Shown here piece by piece: positions 10,796 to 21,300 of a stretch of DNA of 64,000 nucleotides. How positions within the stretch are numbered: position 1 is the first letter of the stretch; each line of letters starts with the position of its first letter. The position numbers and the translations under genes were made by a program. The stretch spans positions 28,283,168 to 28,347,167 of the forward strand of contig NC_135726.1 in the NCBI RefSeq assembly GCF_964656455.1, written 5' to 3'. This stretch comes from Halichoerus grypus. Lineage: Eukaryota; Chordata; Mammalia; Carnivora; Phocidae. The notes under the pieces are model-generated. The model did not search any database and was not told the origin of the DNA. It saw nothing but the letters and a program-made list of their open reading frames with translations.

Positions 10796-11548
10796 TTCTC
10801 TTGACTTAAAAGCCCAGGCCCAGATCTGGACTCCCACTCATGGTGGATACTCGTTACATAAATGCATGGGCTTCCTCTGTGAACGTCAGCCCCGCCTGGC
10901 CCTTCCACCTACGGTTTTATGAGCTTAATTTATTCTTTTTAATATAAAATCTCATTACCTGAACATGATACCACCACTTCCACTTTATCTTTGATATAAG
11001 AACAGAGAGAAACCTAAATCAAACCTTTAAATAAAGTCTATAATCATGCCGCACTTGCACTTGCTCTTCAAATTTCTAAACAAAATTAAGTCGAAATACC
11101 TTGAGGAGAGTGGAGTGGAAGGGAAGGGGAGTCGGAGGGAGAAGACCCCTCCATGTGGCTTCCTGGGGCCGCCACAGGGGATGTGATTACTCAGAGAAGG
11201 ATGCTATATTCTTTGGCTCCCCAGCCCCGGTTCAGAGAGGGAATCAGATGAAGTCCGCCCAAACCTATGGGTGCCTGGGATTGATCTCAAAAAGCCATTT
11301 GCCTCCCCTTGATGTATTTTTCAAGGCATTTCCTATCTAGTGTTAATTTTCATAAAGGGGAAATTGACGATCAGTTTAAAAAAACACAGTCAAGGGTTTT
11401 TATTCCCCCAGGAACCTGGGGTGGGCAAGTCAAGGCCAAGGGGCGGGCAGTCCTGGCAGCTGAGGATGACAGGGGCTCCTGGGAGAAGGAGCTCCATCCC
11501 AGCCTCAGGAGGCATGGGTTTGGGCCAGGGGCTTGCCTGGGTACCAGA
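10796..11548. other. Unique DNA, left part AT-rich
   Basis: 10910-11100 is AT-rich and repeat-free (gagcttaatttattctttt, cataccttt-like and homeodomain-like words), a possible conserved element. 11100-11548 is ordinary unique DNA. No exon recognised. Confidence 0.4.
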
Positions 11549-11565
11549 ACACACACACACACACA

Positions 11566-11597
<32 letters not shown>
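11549..11597. repeat. (AC)n microsatellite with a GC interruption
   Basis: About 24 dinucleotides, mostly AC, with a central gcgcgc switch near 11577-11582. This alternating purine-pyrimidine tract is length-variable and can adopt Z-DNA. Confidence 0.97.
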
Positions 11598-11649
11598 GAT
11601 TCAGCTCCGCGGCTTGCCTGACAGGTAAACCTGACCAAGGCATGTCAGC

Positions 11650-11775
11650 GCTCAGTGCGTGTGTCAGTTTCCCATCTGTGAAATGGGTATGAACACTTCC
11701 CACTTCACAGAGCTGTGTACATACGATTAAGATAACCTACAGGGAAGTGCCCGCACACTGCCTAAGTGCTAACTT
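11650..11775 (+). repeat. MIR SINE 3' half
   Basis: gtcagtttcccatctgtgaa, atgggtatgaacacttccca and agtgcccgcacactgcctaa follow MIR order. Confidence 0.7.
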
Positions 11776-11799
11776 GTCAAATCTGAGCCGGAAGAGCTG

Positions 11800-11960
11800 G
11801 GTCCCTTCTTTCCTTTCTTCAGCTCATCACTTACCTTGGGATCTGGCTGGAGTCTCCCCTCTTCCAGGAAGCCACCCTTGATTGTTGATAGTGGATCTGA
11901 AATATCCATGGTTTCGCTTTCTTTAGACCTTGGGTAAGTAGCACACATCATTGCAGCCTG
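11800..11960 (+). repeat. Probable L2 fragment
   Basis: ctcccctcttccaggaagcc followed by acccttgattg matches the L2 phrase 'ccaggaagccttccctgat'. The remainder is diverged. Confidence 0.45.
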
Positions 11961-11964
11961 AAGG

Positions 11965-12215
11965 GAACAAGCAGGCTCCGGGCTCAGCCAGCCTGGCTCT
12001 GCACGTCCTTGTTTGTGACCTCGGGAAACTCACTTACCTTCTGGTACTTCAGTTCCTTTTCTACAAAATGATTTTTTTTTTTTTTTTTTACAGAATCCTG
12101 CTTTGTAGTTGTCATCCAGATTAAATGAGTTAATTGATGTTGAAGAACTCAGAAAAGTGCCTGGTACATAGCCAATCTCAATAAGGGTTAACTAATAATA
12201 TTATCGCTATCAATC
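11965..12215 (+). repeat. MIR SINE with an internal T18 tract
   Basis: agcctggctctgcacgtcc, ggtacttcagttccttttct, agattaaatgagttaattga and aagtgcctggtacatagcc are MIR words in order. An 18-base T run (12072-12089) interrupts it just after acaaaatga, at the place where MIR reads 'aaaatggggataat'. Confidence 0.8.
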
Positions 12216-12319
12216 CTATTTCTCAAACAGCTCAGATGCCCATCTATGGCTCTATGTGTGTGTGTGCTTGTGCATGCACGCCCGCGTGTGTTAGTTTTAT
12301 GCGGGTGATGTTTACACTG

Positions 12320-12480
12320 AAGTGTACTATATGAACAGCAATGTGAACATATCGGAAAGGCGCAATTCAAAGAATTCTCATAAAGTGAACATCCCTTGCA
12401 ACTAGCTTCCAGGTCTAGACTCAGAACATCACCAGCCCCTTGGAAGAGCCCGTTGTGCTCTCTTTGAGGAGGACATAGCT
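12320..12480. mobile_element. Old L1M non-coding fragment
   Basis: gtgtactatatgaacagc, attctcataaagtgaaca, cagaacatcaccagcccc and agagcccgttgtgctc match the L1M non-coding segment that mentions 'gaacattaccagcaccccagaagcc'. Confidence 0.6.
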
Positions 12481-12599
12481 AGAGGAGATGAAAAAGCTGG
12501 AAAATGCCAGTGCGATGGCCAACGTCACAACAAATCCTTGAGCGTGTGGGGTAGACAGACGAAGCCAAGCGGGGCAGTAATGAGCGCCTTCCTGATACG

Positions 12600-12745
12600 C
12601 CATCAGGAACAGACCCTTCAGGTCTAGGCTCTGTCTCCAGCTGGCTGTGAGGCTAATCCCCTCCACTCCCCAGGCCTCAATTTCCCCCACGACACAAAGA
12701 GGCGGTTAATTGAGATAACCCCTTGTAGCTCTAAGGCTGTATGTC
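12600..12745 (+). repeat. MIR SINE fragment
   Basis: ctgtctccagctggctgtga, caggcctcaatttcccccac and ttaattgagataaccccttg fit a diverged MIR. Confidence 0.55.
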
Positions 12746-12747
12746 GT

Positions 12748-12900
12748 CATTCATTTTCTTAAATATTTGAGCACCTACTATGTGCTGGGCTCTGTTCTGA
12801 GCCCCTGAGATGCAGCCACAAAGAAGACCGACACCCATCCCTGTCCACCAGAATTCCACATTCTAGCAGGAGGACATGGACGAGAAGTATCAGACAGAAT
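12748..12900 (-). repeat. L2 LINE 3' end, minus orientation
   Basis: cattcattttcttaaatatt, gagcacctactatgtgctgg, ctctgttctgagcccctgag and cacattctagcaggaggaca are the reverse complement of the L2 3' terminus. Confidence 0.85.
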
Positions 12901-14201
12901 GAATGCGCAGTTTCGTTGAATTCTATGATTCAAAGGGAGTGCCCCAGCTAGATGACAGAGAGCAGGCTCCTGTCACGACTGCCTTCCCTCCCCAGTCCCT
13001 CTTGGTGTGTGTCACGCCAGGCCGCAAGTGTCTTCAAAACAGATTTCCCCGAACCCTGTTCCCTGGAGGGCGAGCATCAGCGTCTCTCCCTCAGGGGATG
13101 AAGGTGCCGGCAGAGATCGCCCCATCTACATCATTTTTTCCAATTTGTCCAAATGAGGACAAAATATTTCAGATGCACAAAAGGGAAAGGAATAGAAATG
13201 AACAACCCTGGCTTATGAGATAGAGTTGAAGCTCTTTCTATCCCTCCCTGATTGCATGGAAGTATGATTTCTCCCGGTAAGGAGCTCCGCCCCACCCTCT
13301 GTGGATTTGAAGGAACCAGTTCCCATATCCCCACACACCTGCCATTTTCCTGAAAATGAGCACTTTCCCTTAGGGCTTTCTGCCCAGAGAAAGAGCTCAT
13401 CAAATGCACGGAGGCCTTGGAGAACGTTCTCTCTGCAGGATGAAAATCCCACTGCCTACCTCTCCCGTGGTTAGGAGGTGGGGGAAACAGGCTGGGACAG
13501 ACCATGTGGGCCCTTGCCCTGACCCAGTTTGTGTGGAAGAGGTTCGAAGAGGCCGGCGGGGGGAGGAAGTATGTCAGGAAGACCGGAAAAAGGCTGACCC
13601 CAAATGTCAGGGAGGAGCCAGCTGAGGGAAGTGGTCCTTGAGTAACAGAGCAGGGGTGATGTTCCAAATATTTAGTAATTCCTTCACGCAAGCCCTAGCA
13701 GGCTTTCGGGAGCACATTCTGGGTGGCCCAGGCTGGGTCCGAGGTTTTACTCGATTGGCTCGAATTGTGAGAAATCAGGGATCCTAAAGAGGCCTGGAGG
13801 GAGGGACGTTACTCAGGATCTTGAAATAGCAACTGTATGCCACCTGGTTGGATATATTTTAATATTTTAACACCCCATGCCACATGGGCTAGAATGGCAG
13901 AGGGGGGCCTTGCTTGCCAAGAGTTAACAACGGCCTTGGAGAAAAAACTTTAATGGAGGGCACTTGAGTCCAGAAGCTTCTATTCCAGCCCGAGTTGCGA
14001 GGGTCTAGCTTTATTCGGAGCACGGGAAGAAGGCGGCTTTCTAACCATTTCAGTGGCCATTTCAGTTGTCGCATGAGCACTGGTCATTGGAGGCCGCCCG
14101 CAGGCTTCCTGAAATCCACAGACTGAGTTGTTGGAAACAGAACGTTTTTTTAGAAGACTGTCATTAGTTGTCCACATTTCCAAGTAGGGGAATTTTGCAT
14201 A
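12901..14201. other. Unique DNA, no gene seen
   Basis: A 186-codon minus-strand frame (13131-13691) is the longest in this region, but it overlaps plus frames and has no domain or compositional sign of a protein that I recognise. 13850-13875 is AT-rich (atattttaatattttaac). Confidence 0.5.
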
Positions 14202-14417
14202 AAAATCTGGGCTTCCGGGGGCACCTGGGTGGTGCAGTCAGGTGAGCATCTGATTCTTGGTTTCAGCTCCGGTCATGATCTTAGGGTCGTGAGATCGAGC
14301 CCTGTGTCGGGCTCTGTGCTCAGCACGCAGTCTGCTCTTTCCCTTTCCCCCTGCCCCTCCCCTCAACCTCAAAAATAAATAAATAAATCTTTAAAAACAG
14401 AACAAAACTGAGCTTCT
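14202..14417 (+). mobile_element. CAN SINE, diverged
   Basis: The body (about 14217-14403) reads gcacctgggtggtgcagtca, ctccggtcatgatcttaggg, agatcgagccctgtgtcggg, a CT tract and (AATA)n. Flanks aaaatctgggcttc and aaaactgagcttct look like an imperfect duplication, implying an older copy than the one at 9454. Confidence 0.92.
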
Positions 14418-14654
14418 AGAGCCTTCTGAGTTTCTCTAAGAAAATCAGAGGATGGAGCAGCCAGAAGCCCAGCGCCAGCCTTGCAGAGTGCCTGGAGCCA
14501 TGTGGCGGCTGTCCCCCCACCCCCAGATGGTATGTGCCCCCTACCCCAGATGATGCACTCCCTCCAAGTCACCCAAGTTCCCCTGCAGCCTGCTTTGCTG
14601 GTTTGCATTTCCTGCCTGGCCTGGGGTTTGTCACCTCCGAGAAAATGAAAAGAA

Positions 14655-14820
14655 CGGAAGATGTGAAGCCAGAAGATCTGGGTTAATGTCTTCATCCTGC
14701 CCTTCCCAAGCTCTTACAACCTCTTGGAAACTCCGTTATTCCATCTGTAAAACACAGGTCATAATAATTTCTTTTTTAAGGTGGTTGCAAAGATCAAATA
14801 AGATTGTACAAATCACCAAG
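14655..14820 (+). repeat. MIR SINE
   Basis: gccagaagatctgggttaat, ctcttggaaactccgttatt, ccatctgtaaaacacaggtc and gatcaaataagattgtac follow MIR order. Confidence 0.7.
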
Positions 14821-15045
14821 AGGCAGAACTGCATGGGGATAAAGAGCAGAAGCATCAGAATCAGACTGCATTTAAATCCTGGATTTGTCATGGCCAGTCT
14901 GCATGGCCAGTGCCTCTTTTTTCTCATCTGTAAAATGGGTATGAGAAAAGGTCAACCTGCTCTGTGCATTAACACATGAAGTGCTTAGCATGGGGCCACA
15001 TCATAGGTGCTCAATAAATGCGCATTATTATCACTAATATTACAA
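14821..15045 (+). repeat. MIR SINE, nearly complete
   Basis: Carries a head (ataaagagcagaagcatcag), core (ctcatctgtaaaatgggtat) and tail (taggtgctcaataaatgcgc). It abuts the preceding MIR in the same orientation. Confidence 0.85.
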
Positions 15046-15192
15046 TTGCTGTTAAAATTACATGACTTCTTCTTTGTGTGCAGCTCAAACTTACACCCCT
15101 GGCTCGGTCAGGACAGGTGTCTGGAGAAAGCACAAGAGCAATTTCTTTCTTTATGCCCAGAATATTATCCCAAGGGAGGATAAATCTGAAGA

Positions 15193-15443
15193 TGAAAAAT
15201 TATTCTTTTTTTTTTAAAAGGACACTATTTTTTTTTTTAAAGATTTTATTTATCCATTTGACGGAGAGAGAGACAGCAAGAGAGGGAACACAAGCAGGGG
15301 GAGTGGGAGAGGGAGAAGCAGGCTTCCCCCTGAGCAGGGAGCCCGATGCGGGGCTTGATCCCAGGACCCTGGGATCATGACCTGAGCCAAAGGCAGGCGC
15401 TTAACGGCTGAGCCACCCAGGCGCCCCTGAAAAATTATTCTTT
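15193..15443 (-). mobile_element. CAN SINE, minus orientation, with 16-base duplication
   Basis: The body (15209-15427) ends in ctgagccacccaggcgcccc, the complement of the SINE head, and begins with the complement of the A-tail. The perfect duplication tgaaaaattattcttt is at 15193-15208 and 15428-15443. The A-tail complement is broken by taaaaggacactat, so the tail was not a pure homopolymer. Confidence 0.95.
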
Positions 15444-16423
15444 AAAATAATTTTGATGTCAGTGAAATAAAAGCCAATCAATGGTAATTACCATGTTCAA
15501 CGGGACTCTTCGGAGTTACTTTTTATACAATTCCCCCAAATGCTTCAGGAGTCAGTAAACCTGCGAGTGAAATCACTCTCCACTCATCATCATCATAAGA
15601 TTTTAAATGTCTTCTCATGACCTCCCTCTCCTGTAAGCAGACCATGGGGCTATCTAGTGGGGACCCCCAAAAAGGCCTCAACCATCAAGCATGAGCATCT
15701 TCAGCCAGTGCTAGAGAGCTGCTTGGACCGTGCTCAGAACCCCTCTTTGGTCTCAGAGCGGTAACCTAACGATGTCCCCACATTCTGCTGCAAAGGCGGG
15801 CTCTCCCTCCTGCCCAGAAGCCATGTGGAAAGAAGTCATCTTAACGGCCCGCCTCAGACAGGAATGAAATGAACAAGATGACAAATGCCAGTCGGGCAGC
15901 CTGGGAACTTGCCAAGGACGGAAACCAATCAAAGGCTTCCCTCCGTGATGAGAATCCATTCCCCCAAAGTAACGTGCCTCCTCCCGCACCCGCGCCCCTG
16001 TGCCCAGCAGGCTGGGCCCACGGTGGGGGCTTTGGAAGTCAAGCGAGTGGCCTCCTCGTCTCCACTTGCTTGGCATTTACTGCAAAACACAGCAGCCCCA
16101 GCCGCGCCAGCCATTACCGTGTTTGCCCTGGGAGAGAGAAGCAGACATCTGAAACAGCTCTAGGAAATCCAAACAGGGAATATTTAAAATACCAAAGGAA
16201 CGGGAAATGGGGTCCGGGGCATCTCTTTAATTTGCCTCCTTTATGGCAGGAGCAGGAAGAGTTTTCTGAGCCCTCTGGGCAGAAGGGCCGAGGAAGCGGG
16301 GAGGTGCAGGGAGATGTAAGGGGGGCTGGGTGTTGCTGGCAGGAAGCAGGATTGAGAAGGTGGTGCATTTAGGGCAGTGAGTTCAGCAAGGTCCCGTCCT
16401 ACCAAAACCAAAGTCACTTAGGT
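15444..16423. other. Repeat-poor unique DNA
   Basis: 15444-15560 is AT-rich with paired words atggtaattaccat and aagccaatcaatgg that resemble conserved enhancer sequence. The rest is ordinary unique DNA. A 167-codon plus frame (15869-16372) overlaps minus frames and shows no recognised domain. Confidence 0.4.
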
Positions 16424-16573
16424 CACTGGTCTCAAATCCATGCGCGTGCATCTTGTTAAAATGCAGATTCCGATTCAGCAAGTCTGGGCTGGGGCCCAAG
16501 TTGCTGCGTTTCCAGCAAGCTCTCAGGGGCTGGTGCTGCTGGTCTGGGAGCCACACGCTGAGGGTTTGAGGGT
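16424..16573 (+). mobile_element. MER5B-like hAT MITE, internally shortened
   Basis: cactggtctcaaatccatgc, cttgttaaaatgcagattcc, gattcagcaagtctgggctg and gtctgggagccacacgctga follow the same MITE family as 8350-8521. It lacks part of the first third. Confidence 0.7.
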
Positions 16574-16669
16574 TTGTCTCGAAGCTGCAGTTGGAGATGT
16601 TACTTAGATTGTGCTTGTATCTGGAGAGGCCTCGGGGTATCTGATGGAGATTATCAAGGGGCTCCCATC

Positions 16670-16972
16670 CTTCGTGACTCCCCCTTGTCTTCAGAATCAA
16701 GTTCAAAGTTCTTCCCAAGACTTTGGGAGCCTGCAACATCTACCCTAGACCCCTCCCTGGCCGACCACCCCCAGATCCATGCCCTGTCTACCGCAACCCT
16801 GCTGTCCAGAACACAACCATTTGAACTTGCAACTCCATGCTCTGTTGCTTCCGGGCCTTTTCACACACTGTTCCCTCCGCACAGAACCCCAATGCCCACC
16901 TCTCTCTGTAGTGAATTCTGCTTTCAGAGTCCAATTCGAATGACTCTTCTTCCAGGAAGCCTTCCCAGATTG
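16670..16972 (+). mobile_element. L2 LINE fragment
   Basis: tcagaatcaagttcaaagtt, ctccatgctctgttgcttcc, ttttcacacactgttccctc and ttccaggaagccttcccaga are consecutive L2 words in forward orientation. Confidence 0.8.
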
Positions 16973-17439
16973 GGAAGGTTAATTTTATGTGTCAACTCGG
17001 CCAGGTTATGCGGTGCCCGGATATTTGGTCAAACATTATTCTGAGTGTGTTTGTGAGGATGTTTCTGGATGAGATTCACATTTGAACTGGTAGACTGAGT
17101 CAGGTAGACTGTCCTCCCCAATGTGGGTGGGCTCCCTCCAATCCATGGAAGGCCTGAAGAGAACAAAAAAGCTGGCATTCCTTGGAGAAAGGAGCAACTC
17201 CTCCCGCCTGACTGGTTATTGTTTTTGTTTTTGTTTTTTTCCCGCCTCTGAACTTGAACTGAAACATCAGTTTGTGGGTCCCCACCCTCTCGGCTTTGAG
17301 AGTAGAACTATACCATAGGCCGTCCTGGGGTTCTAGCTTGCTAACTACAAATACTGGGAATTGTCAGCCCCCGTAACCACATAAGCCAATTCCTTATAGA
17401 TGTGTGGATACATTCCTTATATATGTATGTATATTTATT

Positions 17440-17479
17440 TAAAAAATTTTTTTTATTACTGAGGTATAATTGACATACA
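17440..17479. mobile_element. Short L1M scrap
   Basis: tttattactgaggtataatt followed by gacatacaa is a common L1M phrase. Only about 40 bases remain between the host repeat and the Tigger element. Confidence 0.5.
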
Positions 17480-17801
17480 ATGTCAACTTGAACAACTTGG
17501 GAGTTGAAGCACCAACGTCCTGGGTGATTGAAAACTCGAATATAACTTTTGAAAATCCTCCCCCCCCCAAATTTAACTACTGCAGCCTGCGGTTGACCAG
17601 AAGCCTCACCAATAACATAAACAGTCGGTGCACACATATTTTGCGTGTTGTATGTGTTCTATACTGTATTCTTACAATAAAGTAAGCCAGAGAAAAGAAC
17701 GTGTTACTAAGAAAATTGTAAGGAAGAAAGAATACATCTCCAGTCCTGTACTGGACAGAAAAGAATATTCATGTAAGCTTATGTTGTTCAAGAGTCAACT
17801 G
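17480..17801. mobile_element. Tigger-type DNA transposon remnant (MITE)
   Basis: Starts gtcaacttgaacaacttggg and ends gttgttcaagagtcaactg, which are inverted terminal repeats of the family that begins CAGTTGACCCTTGAACAAC. The interior has aacataaacagtcggtgcac and tatactgtattcttacaata. No transposase remains. Confidence 0.85.
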
Positions 17802-17985
17802 TAAATATATATGAATAACCATACGCATGTGTATAAATATATATCCCAATGGTTCTGTTTCTCTGGAGAAACCTGACTAATGCACTGATCCATCTGGGAG
17901 TTTCTCATTTCTGTTGCTCTTGTATTTTCAACTTATACCAGGGATTTCAGCTTATACCAGTAAAAATGCCTTGGCTTTATTTTAA

Positions 17986-18314
17986 AGCTCCACTATCCCA
18001 TAAGATAGCCACTAGGCATATGCACTGGCTGAGCGCTTGAAACAAGGAAGTAGGAATTGAAATGTCCTATGAGTATAAAATACACATCGGAATTTGAAGA
18101 CTGAGTATGAAAAAAGAACGTGAAAAATCTTACCAGTAATTTATTGTATTGATTACCTGTTGAAATCATAATAATCTTGATACATTGGATTACATCAAAT
18201 ATATTATTAAAATTAATTCTACCTGTTTCTTTTTTTCCTTTCTAATGTAATTACTAGAAAATATGAAGTTATATGCATGTCATAGTTTATATTTTTATTA
18301 GACAGTACTGCTCC
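17986..18314 (+). mobile_element. DNA-transposon MITE (hAT-like), full length
   Basis: Reads agatagccactaggcatatg, ctgagcgcttgaaacaagg, taaaatacacatcggaattt, tatattattaaaattaattc and ends attagacagtactgctcc. I recognise this family's order and about 330-bp length but withhold a subfamily name. Confidence 0.7.
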
Positions 18315-18448
18315 AGAGCAAGGCACGGAGTGAGAAGTCCAGATTCAACACTGTGGAAAGTGCTGGAACTTACCAGAACCTTCCAAGCTCCAGAAGGTGA
18401 ATTCCCTCAAGATGGTTTCATAATAAAATATATCTCAGGGCACTAGAG

Positions 18449-18658
18449 TAGGGATAGGCCAGGAGGCTGAATCCAACCCGACATCTACTTTTGTAAATAA
18501 AGTTTTATTGGAACAGAGCCACGCTTAGTCATTGGTCTGTTATCTAACGCTGCCTTCAGGCTACAACAGCAGAGATGAGTCGTTGTAGAAACCATCTGGC
18601 CCTCACAGCGTAAAATATGTACCACGTGGTCCTTTATGAAGAAGTTTGCCAACCCCTG
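18449..18658 (+). mobile_element. hAT-Charlie MITE ('caggggtcagcaaac' family)
   Basis: agggataggccaggaggctg, ttgtaaataaagttttattg, ggaacagagccacgct and gtttgccaacccctg are the family's standard blocks, with degenerate terminal inverted repeats at both ends. Confidence 0.8.
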
Positions 18659-18719
18659 GTCTAAGGCAGAAAGTTGAGACCGTAGCTCTGGGAGGCAGAG
18701 GACAGTGATAGGGGACTGG

Positions 18720-18880
18720 CTCCAGTGATAGGTGACTCTGGGCATGTTACAGTGGATTTCGGAGCCTCAGTTTAGTTGTCTGTAAAATGGGATAATAAGT
18801 TAATGGGCCAATATGAGGATTGAGTGTGATGATGCATCTCCATTGGCTGGCACCTAAATAATAGTAATCATTTACTGTTT
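18720..18880 (+). repeat. MIR SINE
   Basis: ggagcctcagtttagttgtc, tgtaaaatgggataataagt and gaggattgagtgtgatgatg match MIR. Confidence 0.75.
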
Positions 18881-18884
18881 ATCT

Positions 18885-19080
18885 TTGTTTGCTTTGCTGA
18901 CTTTGGGGCCCTGCCCTGTGCCTTCAGGGCCCCCTGCAGGGCTAACTCTGTAAAATATTTGTCTGCTTCCCTGGCTGTCCCCTCCCCTGGACCGTGAGTT
19001 CCTTAAGGGCCAAAAAGCCTGTGTCTTCTTGTCCCTTGCATCCACCAAACTTGGCCCAAGGGGCACTTACTGGCTTCCTT
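18885..19080 (+). repeat. L2 LINE 3' fragment
   Basis: ctggaccgtgagttccttaa, gggccaaaaagcctgtgtct and tgcatccaccaaacttggcc resemble the L2 3' end ('agactgtgagctccttgagggcagggactgtgtct'). Confidence 0.6.
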
Positions 19081-20277
19081 TGTTCCATGTTCCCACTCCT
19101 CTTCTCTGTGGACAGCTAAGAGGGGCCTTTTCCGAGGAAACTGGGCGAGCATGTGGGCACCATGAGGGCCTCCTCCACACGGAACTATCCGAAGTGGCCT
19201 CTCCACTTGGGGCTGGGGGCTACGGGACCTTGGGGGGCTGGGACAGGCCCCCTCTCCCCGCAGTGCTTTGCCAGACCTGGGATGTCAAGTGGTTTCCACC
19301 CCGGCTGCTTACGGGGTGACTCTGAGTCATCGAGGGACCCGAAGCAGCCCTCCAGATGTGACGGAAACCTATTTTTATCCCCTATTGATCTCTCTTGCCC
19401 AAAAACCATCATTATCCCGGTGTGAAATGGCAGCTCCCAAAGGCAAGAGCCTCTTGGCCTCTCTGGCCGATGGGTGCCCAGCAAATTGCTCTGAGCCACC
19501 AGACAAGGAACCAAAATAACTTCATGAGACAGCCGTCCAGGCCCGGCCCTGCTGGGGCTCTCAGGAAAGGGCTAACTTTGACCCTTTCTAACATTATCCA
19601 CGGCTTTTCTTGTCTCGTCTTTTTTTGAAGCGAAGATGAAGCTAGCCGCTAATTGGTCTGTGTCTGCAGGTCTCGGCTCCGCCTGGCAGCTGCACAGAGG
19701 TGAGGGGCCTTTGCCAAGGTCAAGCCTGGGAGGCGCTCATTCTCATGGAGCCGTTGGTGGCCCAGGGTCCTGGACTCGCAGAGGACTAACAGGGACCTCC
19801 GTACACCACTGGGCATCCGGCACCAAGGAAGAGGGTGATGTTTCGTCCCCCCCCAAGTCAGAGCCCTCCAGCCCAAGTCCCCCTCCCCTTTCCAGCAGCC
19901 TGGAAATCAGTCCCGGCTCTTCTGCGTGGACAGATGAGCAAACCTACCTCTTACATACCCAGAAGTGCCCTGGGGCGTGGGGATTGGCGGGGGAGATACA
20001 AAGACGCCCCAGATCATAATGCAGCAAGCACAGGCTTGGAAGTCGAACAGCACGAACCCTGTCCCGTGGTGTGCTCGCGAATGTCAGACAACTGACTTTC
20101 GGGGATGGGGGTGGGGGGGCTCATAGCCCTTATGGTGGCATTTGCTAATGATTCTTGTGGCATAAATATTACCACCAGGGCCGATCTCAAGGCACCAGGG
20201 TGACTAAATGCAGACTTGGGGGAAGATGCGCCTGACCAGGTCTCACAAGCCCTTACCCACCAGCTCCAGCTCACCAC
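19081..20277. other. Unique DNA, repeat-free for 1.2 kb
   Basis: No repeat or gene recognised. 19560-19660 (cattatccacggcttttctt, gctagccgctaattggtctg) and 20130-20220 (tttgctaatgattcttgtgg) have enhancer-like AT-rich words inside GC-rich sequence. Confidence 0.45.
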
Positions 20278-20470
20278 CAGCTCCGTCTCTGCTCTTTGCT
20301 GCTCTGTGGCCTCAGGCAATGTACTTAACCTCTCTGTGCCTCAGTTTCCACAAGTGTAAAGCGAGGATAGTATAGTGTCTACTTGTAAGATTGTCGTGAA
20401 GATTTAAATGATAAATGCCTGGAGAATATTTAGTGCCGTGCCTGGCATACAGTGGATGCTCAGGGGTTAG
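20278..20470 (+). repeat. MIR SINE
   Basis: ctctgtggcctcaggcaatg, cctctctgtgcctcagtttc and gtgcctggcatacagtggat are MIR in order through to its 3' part. Confidence 0.85.
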
Positions 20471-20495
20471 GAAGCGCGTGACCGCGTAGGCAGAA

Positions 20496-21052
20496 CAGTC
20501 GACCCTCGAACGACACGGGTTTGAACTACATGGGTCTGCTCGCATGTGGATTTTTTTCGATAAGTACAATGCAGTGCTGTAAATGTGTTTTCTTTTCCTT
20601 ATGACTTTCTTAATAACATTTGCTTTTCTGTAGCTGGCTTTATGGTAAGAATACAGTATAGAATACATGTAACATACAAAATATGTGTTAATTGACTATT
20701 TATGTGATGGGTCGACAGTAGGCTATTAGTAGTTAAGTTCTGGGAGAGTCAAGGGGCGCCTGGGGGACTCAGTCAGTTAGATGTGTCCCTTCAGCTCAGG
20801 TCATGATCCTGGGGGTCCTGGGATCGAGCCCTGTATTGGGCTCCCTGCTCAGCGGGGAGCCTGCTTCTCCCTCTGCCCCTCACCCCTGCTTGTGCTCTCT
20901 CTCTCTCTCTCAAATAAATAAATAAATAAAATCTTTAAAACAAAAAAAAAGAAAGAAAAAAGTTCTGGAAGAGTCAGAAGTTCTATGTGGATTTTCAGGT
21001 GTGGGGATCGGCACCCTTAACCCTCCCCCCCCCCGTTGTTCAAGGGTCAGCT
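20496..21052. mobile_element. Tigger-type DNA transposon split by a SINE
   Basis: Begins cagtcgaccctcgaacgaca and ends gttgttcaagggtcagct, an inverted pair. The interior includes ataacatttgcttttctgta, aatacatgtaacatacaaaa and ggctattagtagttaagttc. A CAN SINE occupies 20752-20960, so the Tigger parts are 20496-20751 and 20961-21052. Same family as 17480-17801. Confidence 0.9.
20736..20976 (+). mobile_element. CAN SINE inserted in a Tigger element
   Basis: The body (20752-20960) opens ggggcgcctgggggactcag, continues aggtcatgatcctggggg, and ends in (AATA)n and A/G-rich tail. The duplication agttctgggagagtca (20736-20751) and agttctggaagagtca (20961-20976) differs at one base and is made of Tigger sequence. 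Confidence 0.95.
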
Positions 21053-21114
21053 ACACATGCTCTCACTTGGAGATGGATACAGGATAGTGAATCACTAACT
21101 TGTGAAAGATCAGG

Positions 21115-21300
21115 CAAGGAGAGATAAGCCTTGGGCGGAGGAGTCCTGGAAGGCTTCCTGGAGGAAGCAAGATCTGGATCTGGAGGAGAGAAGAGGAAAA
21201 GGAGTGAGTGGAAGATTGGGGGCCAGGACACAGAGAGAAGGCCATGTGAGGGCACAGAGATGGGGGTGGGAGTCAAGGGGAATGAGAATTTAGCGCAGAG
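21115..21300 (-). repeat. Possible L2 fragment, minus orientation
   Basis: ggaaggcttcctggaggaag is the complement of the L2 phrase 'cttcctccaggaagccttcc'. The following purine-rich DNA is consistent with the reversed L2 interior but is diverged. Confidence 0.5.

Larger units (their letters stand above)
16975..17883 (+). mobile_element. Interspersed repeat interrupted by L1 and Tigger DNA
   Basis: A placental repeat family I know by sequence but not by name. It opens ggttaattttatgtgtcaac, has atatttggtcaaacattatt, agactgagtcaggtagactg and gtaaccacataagccaattc, and closes tctggagaaacctgactaat (to 17883). Bases 17440-17801 are foreign, so the copy is in two parts (16975-17439 and 17802-17883). 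A related copy lies at 32734-33100. Confidence 0.8.

Noticed and set aside
11549..11597. Frames encoding poly-(His-Thr) or poly-(Cys-Val) across 11309-11703
   Set aside because: They are simply translations of the (AC)n microsatellite.
12421..12690. Minus-strand frame with a hydrophobic stretch (FVVTLAIALAFSSFFISSSY)
   Set aside because: Part of the frame overlaps an L1M scrap and a MIR. The hydrophobic run is likely chance and no transporter motif follows.
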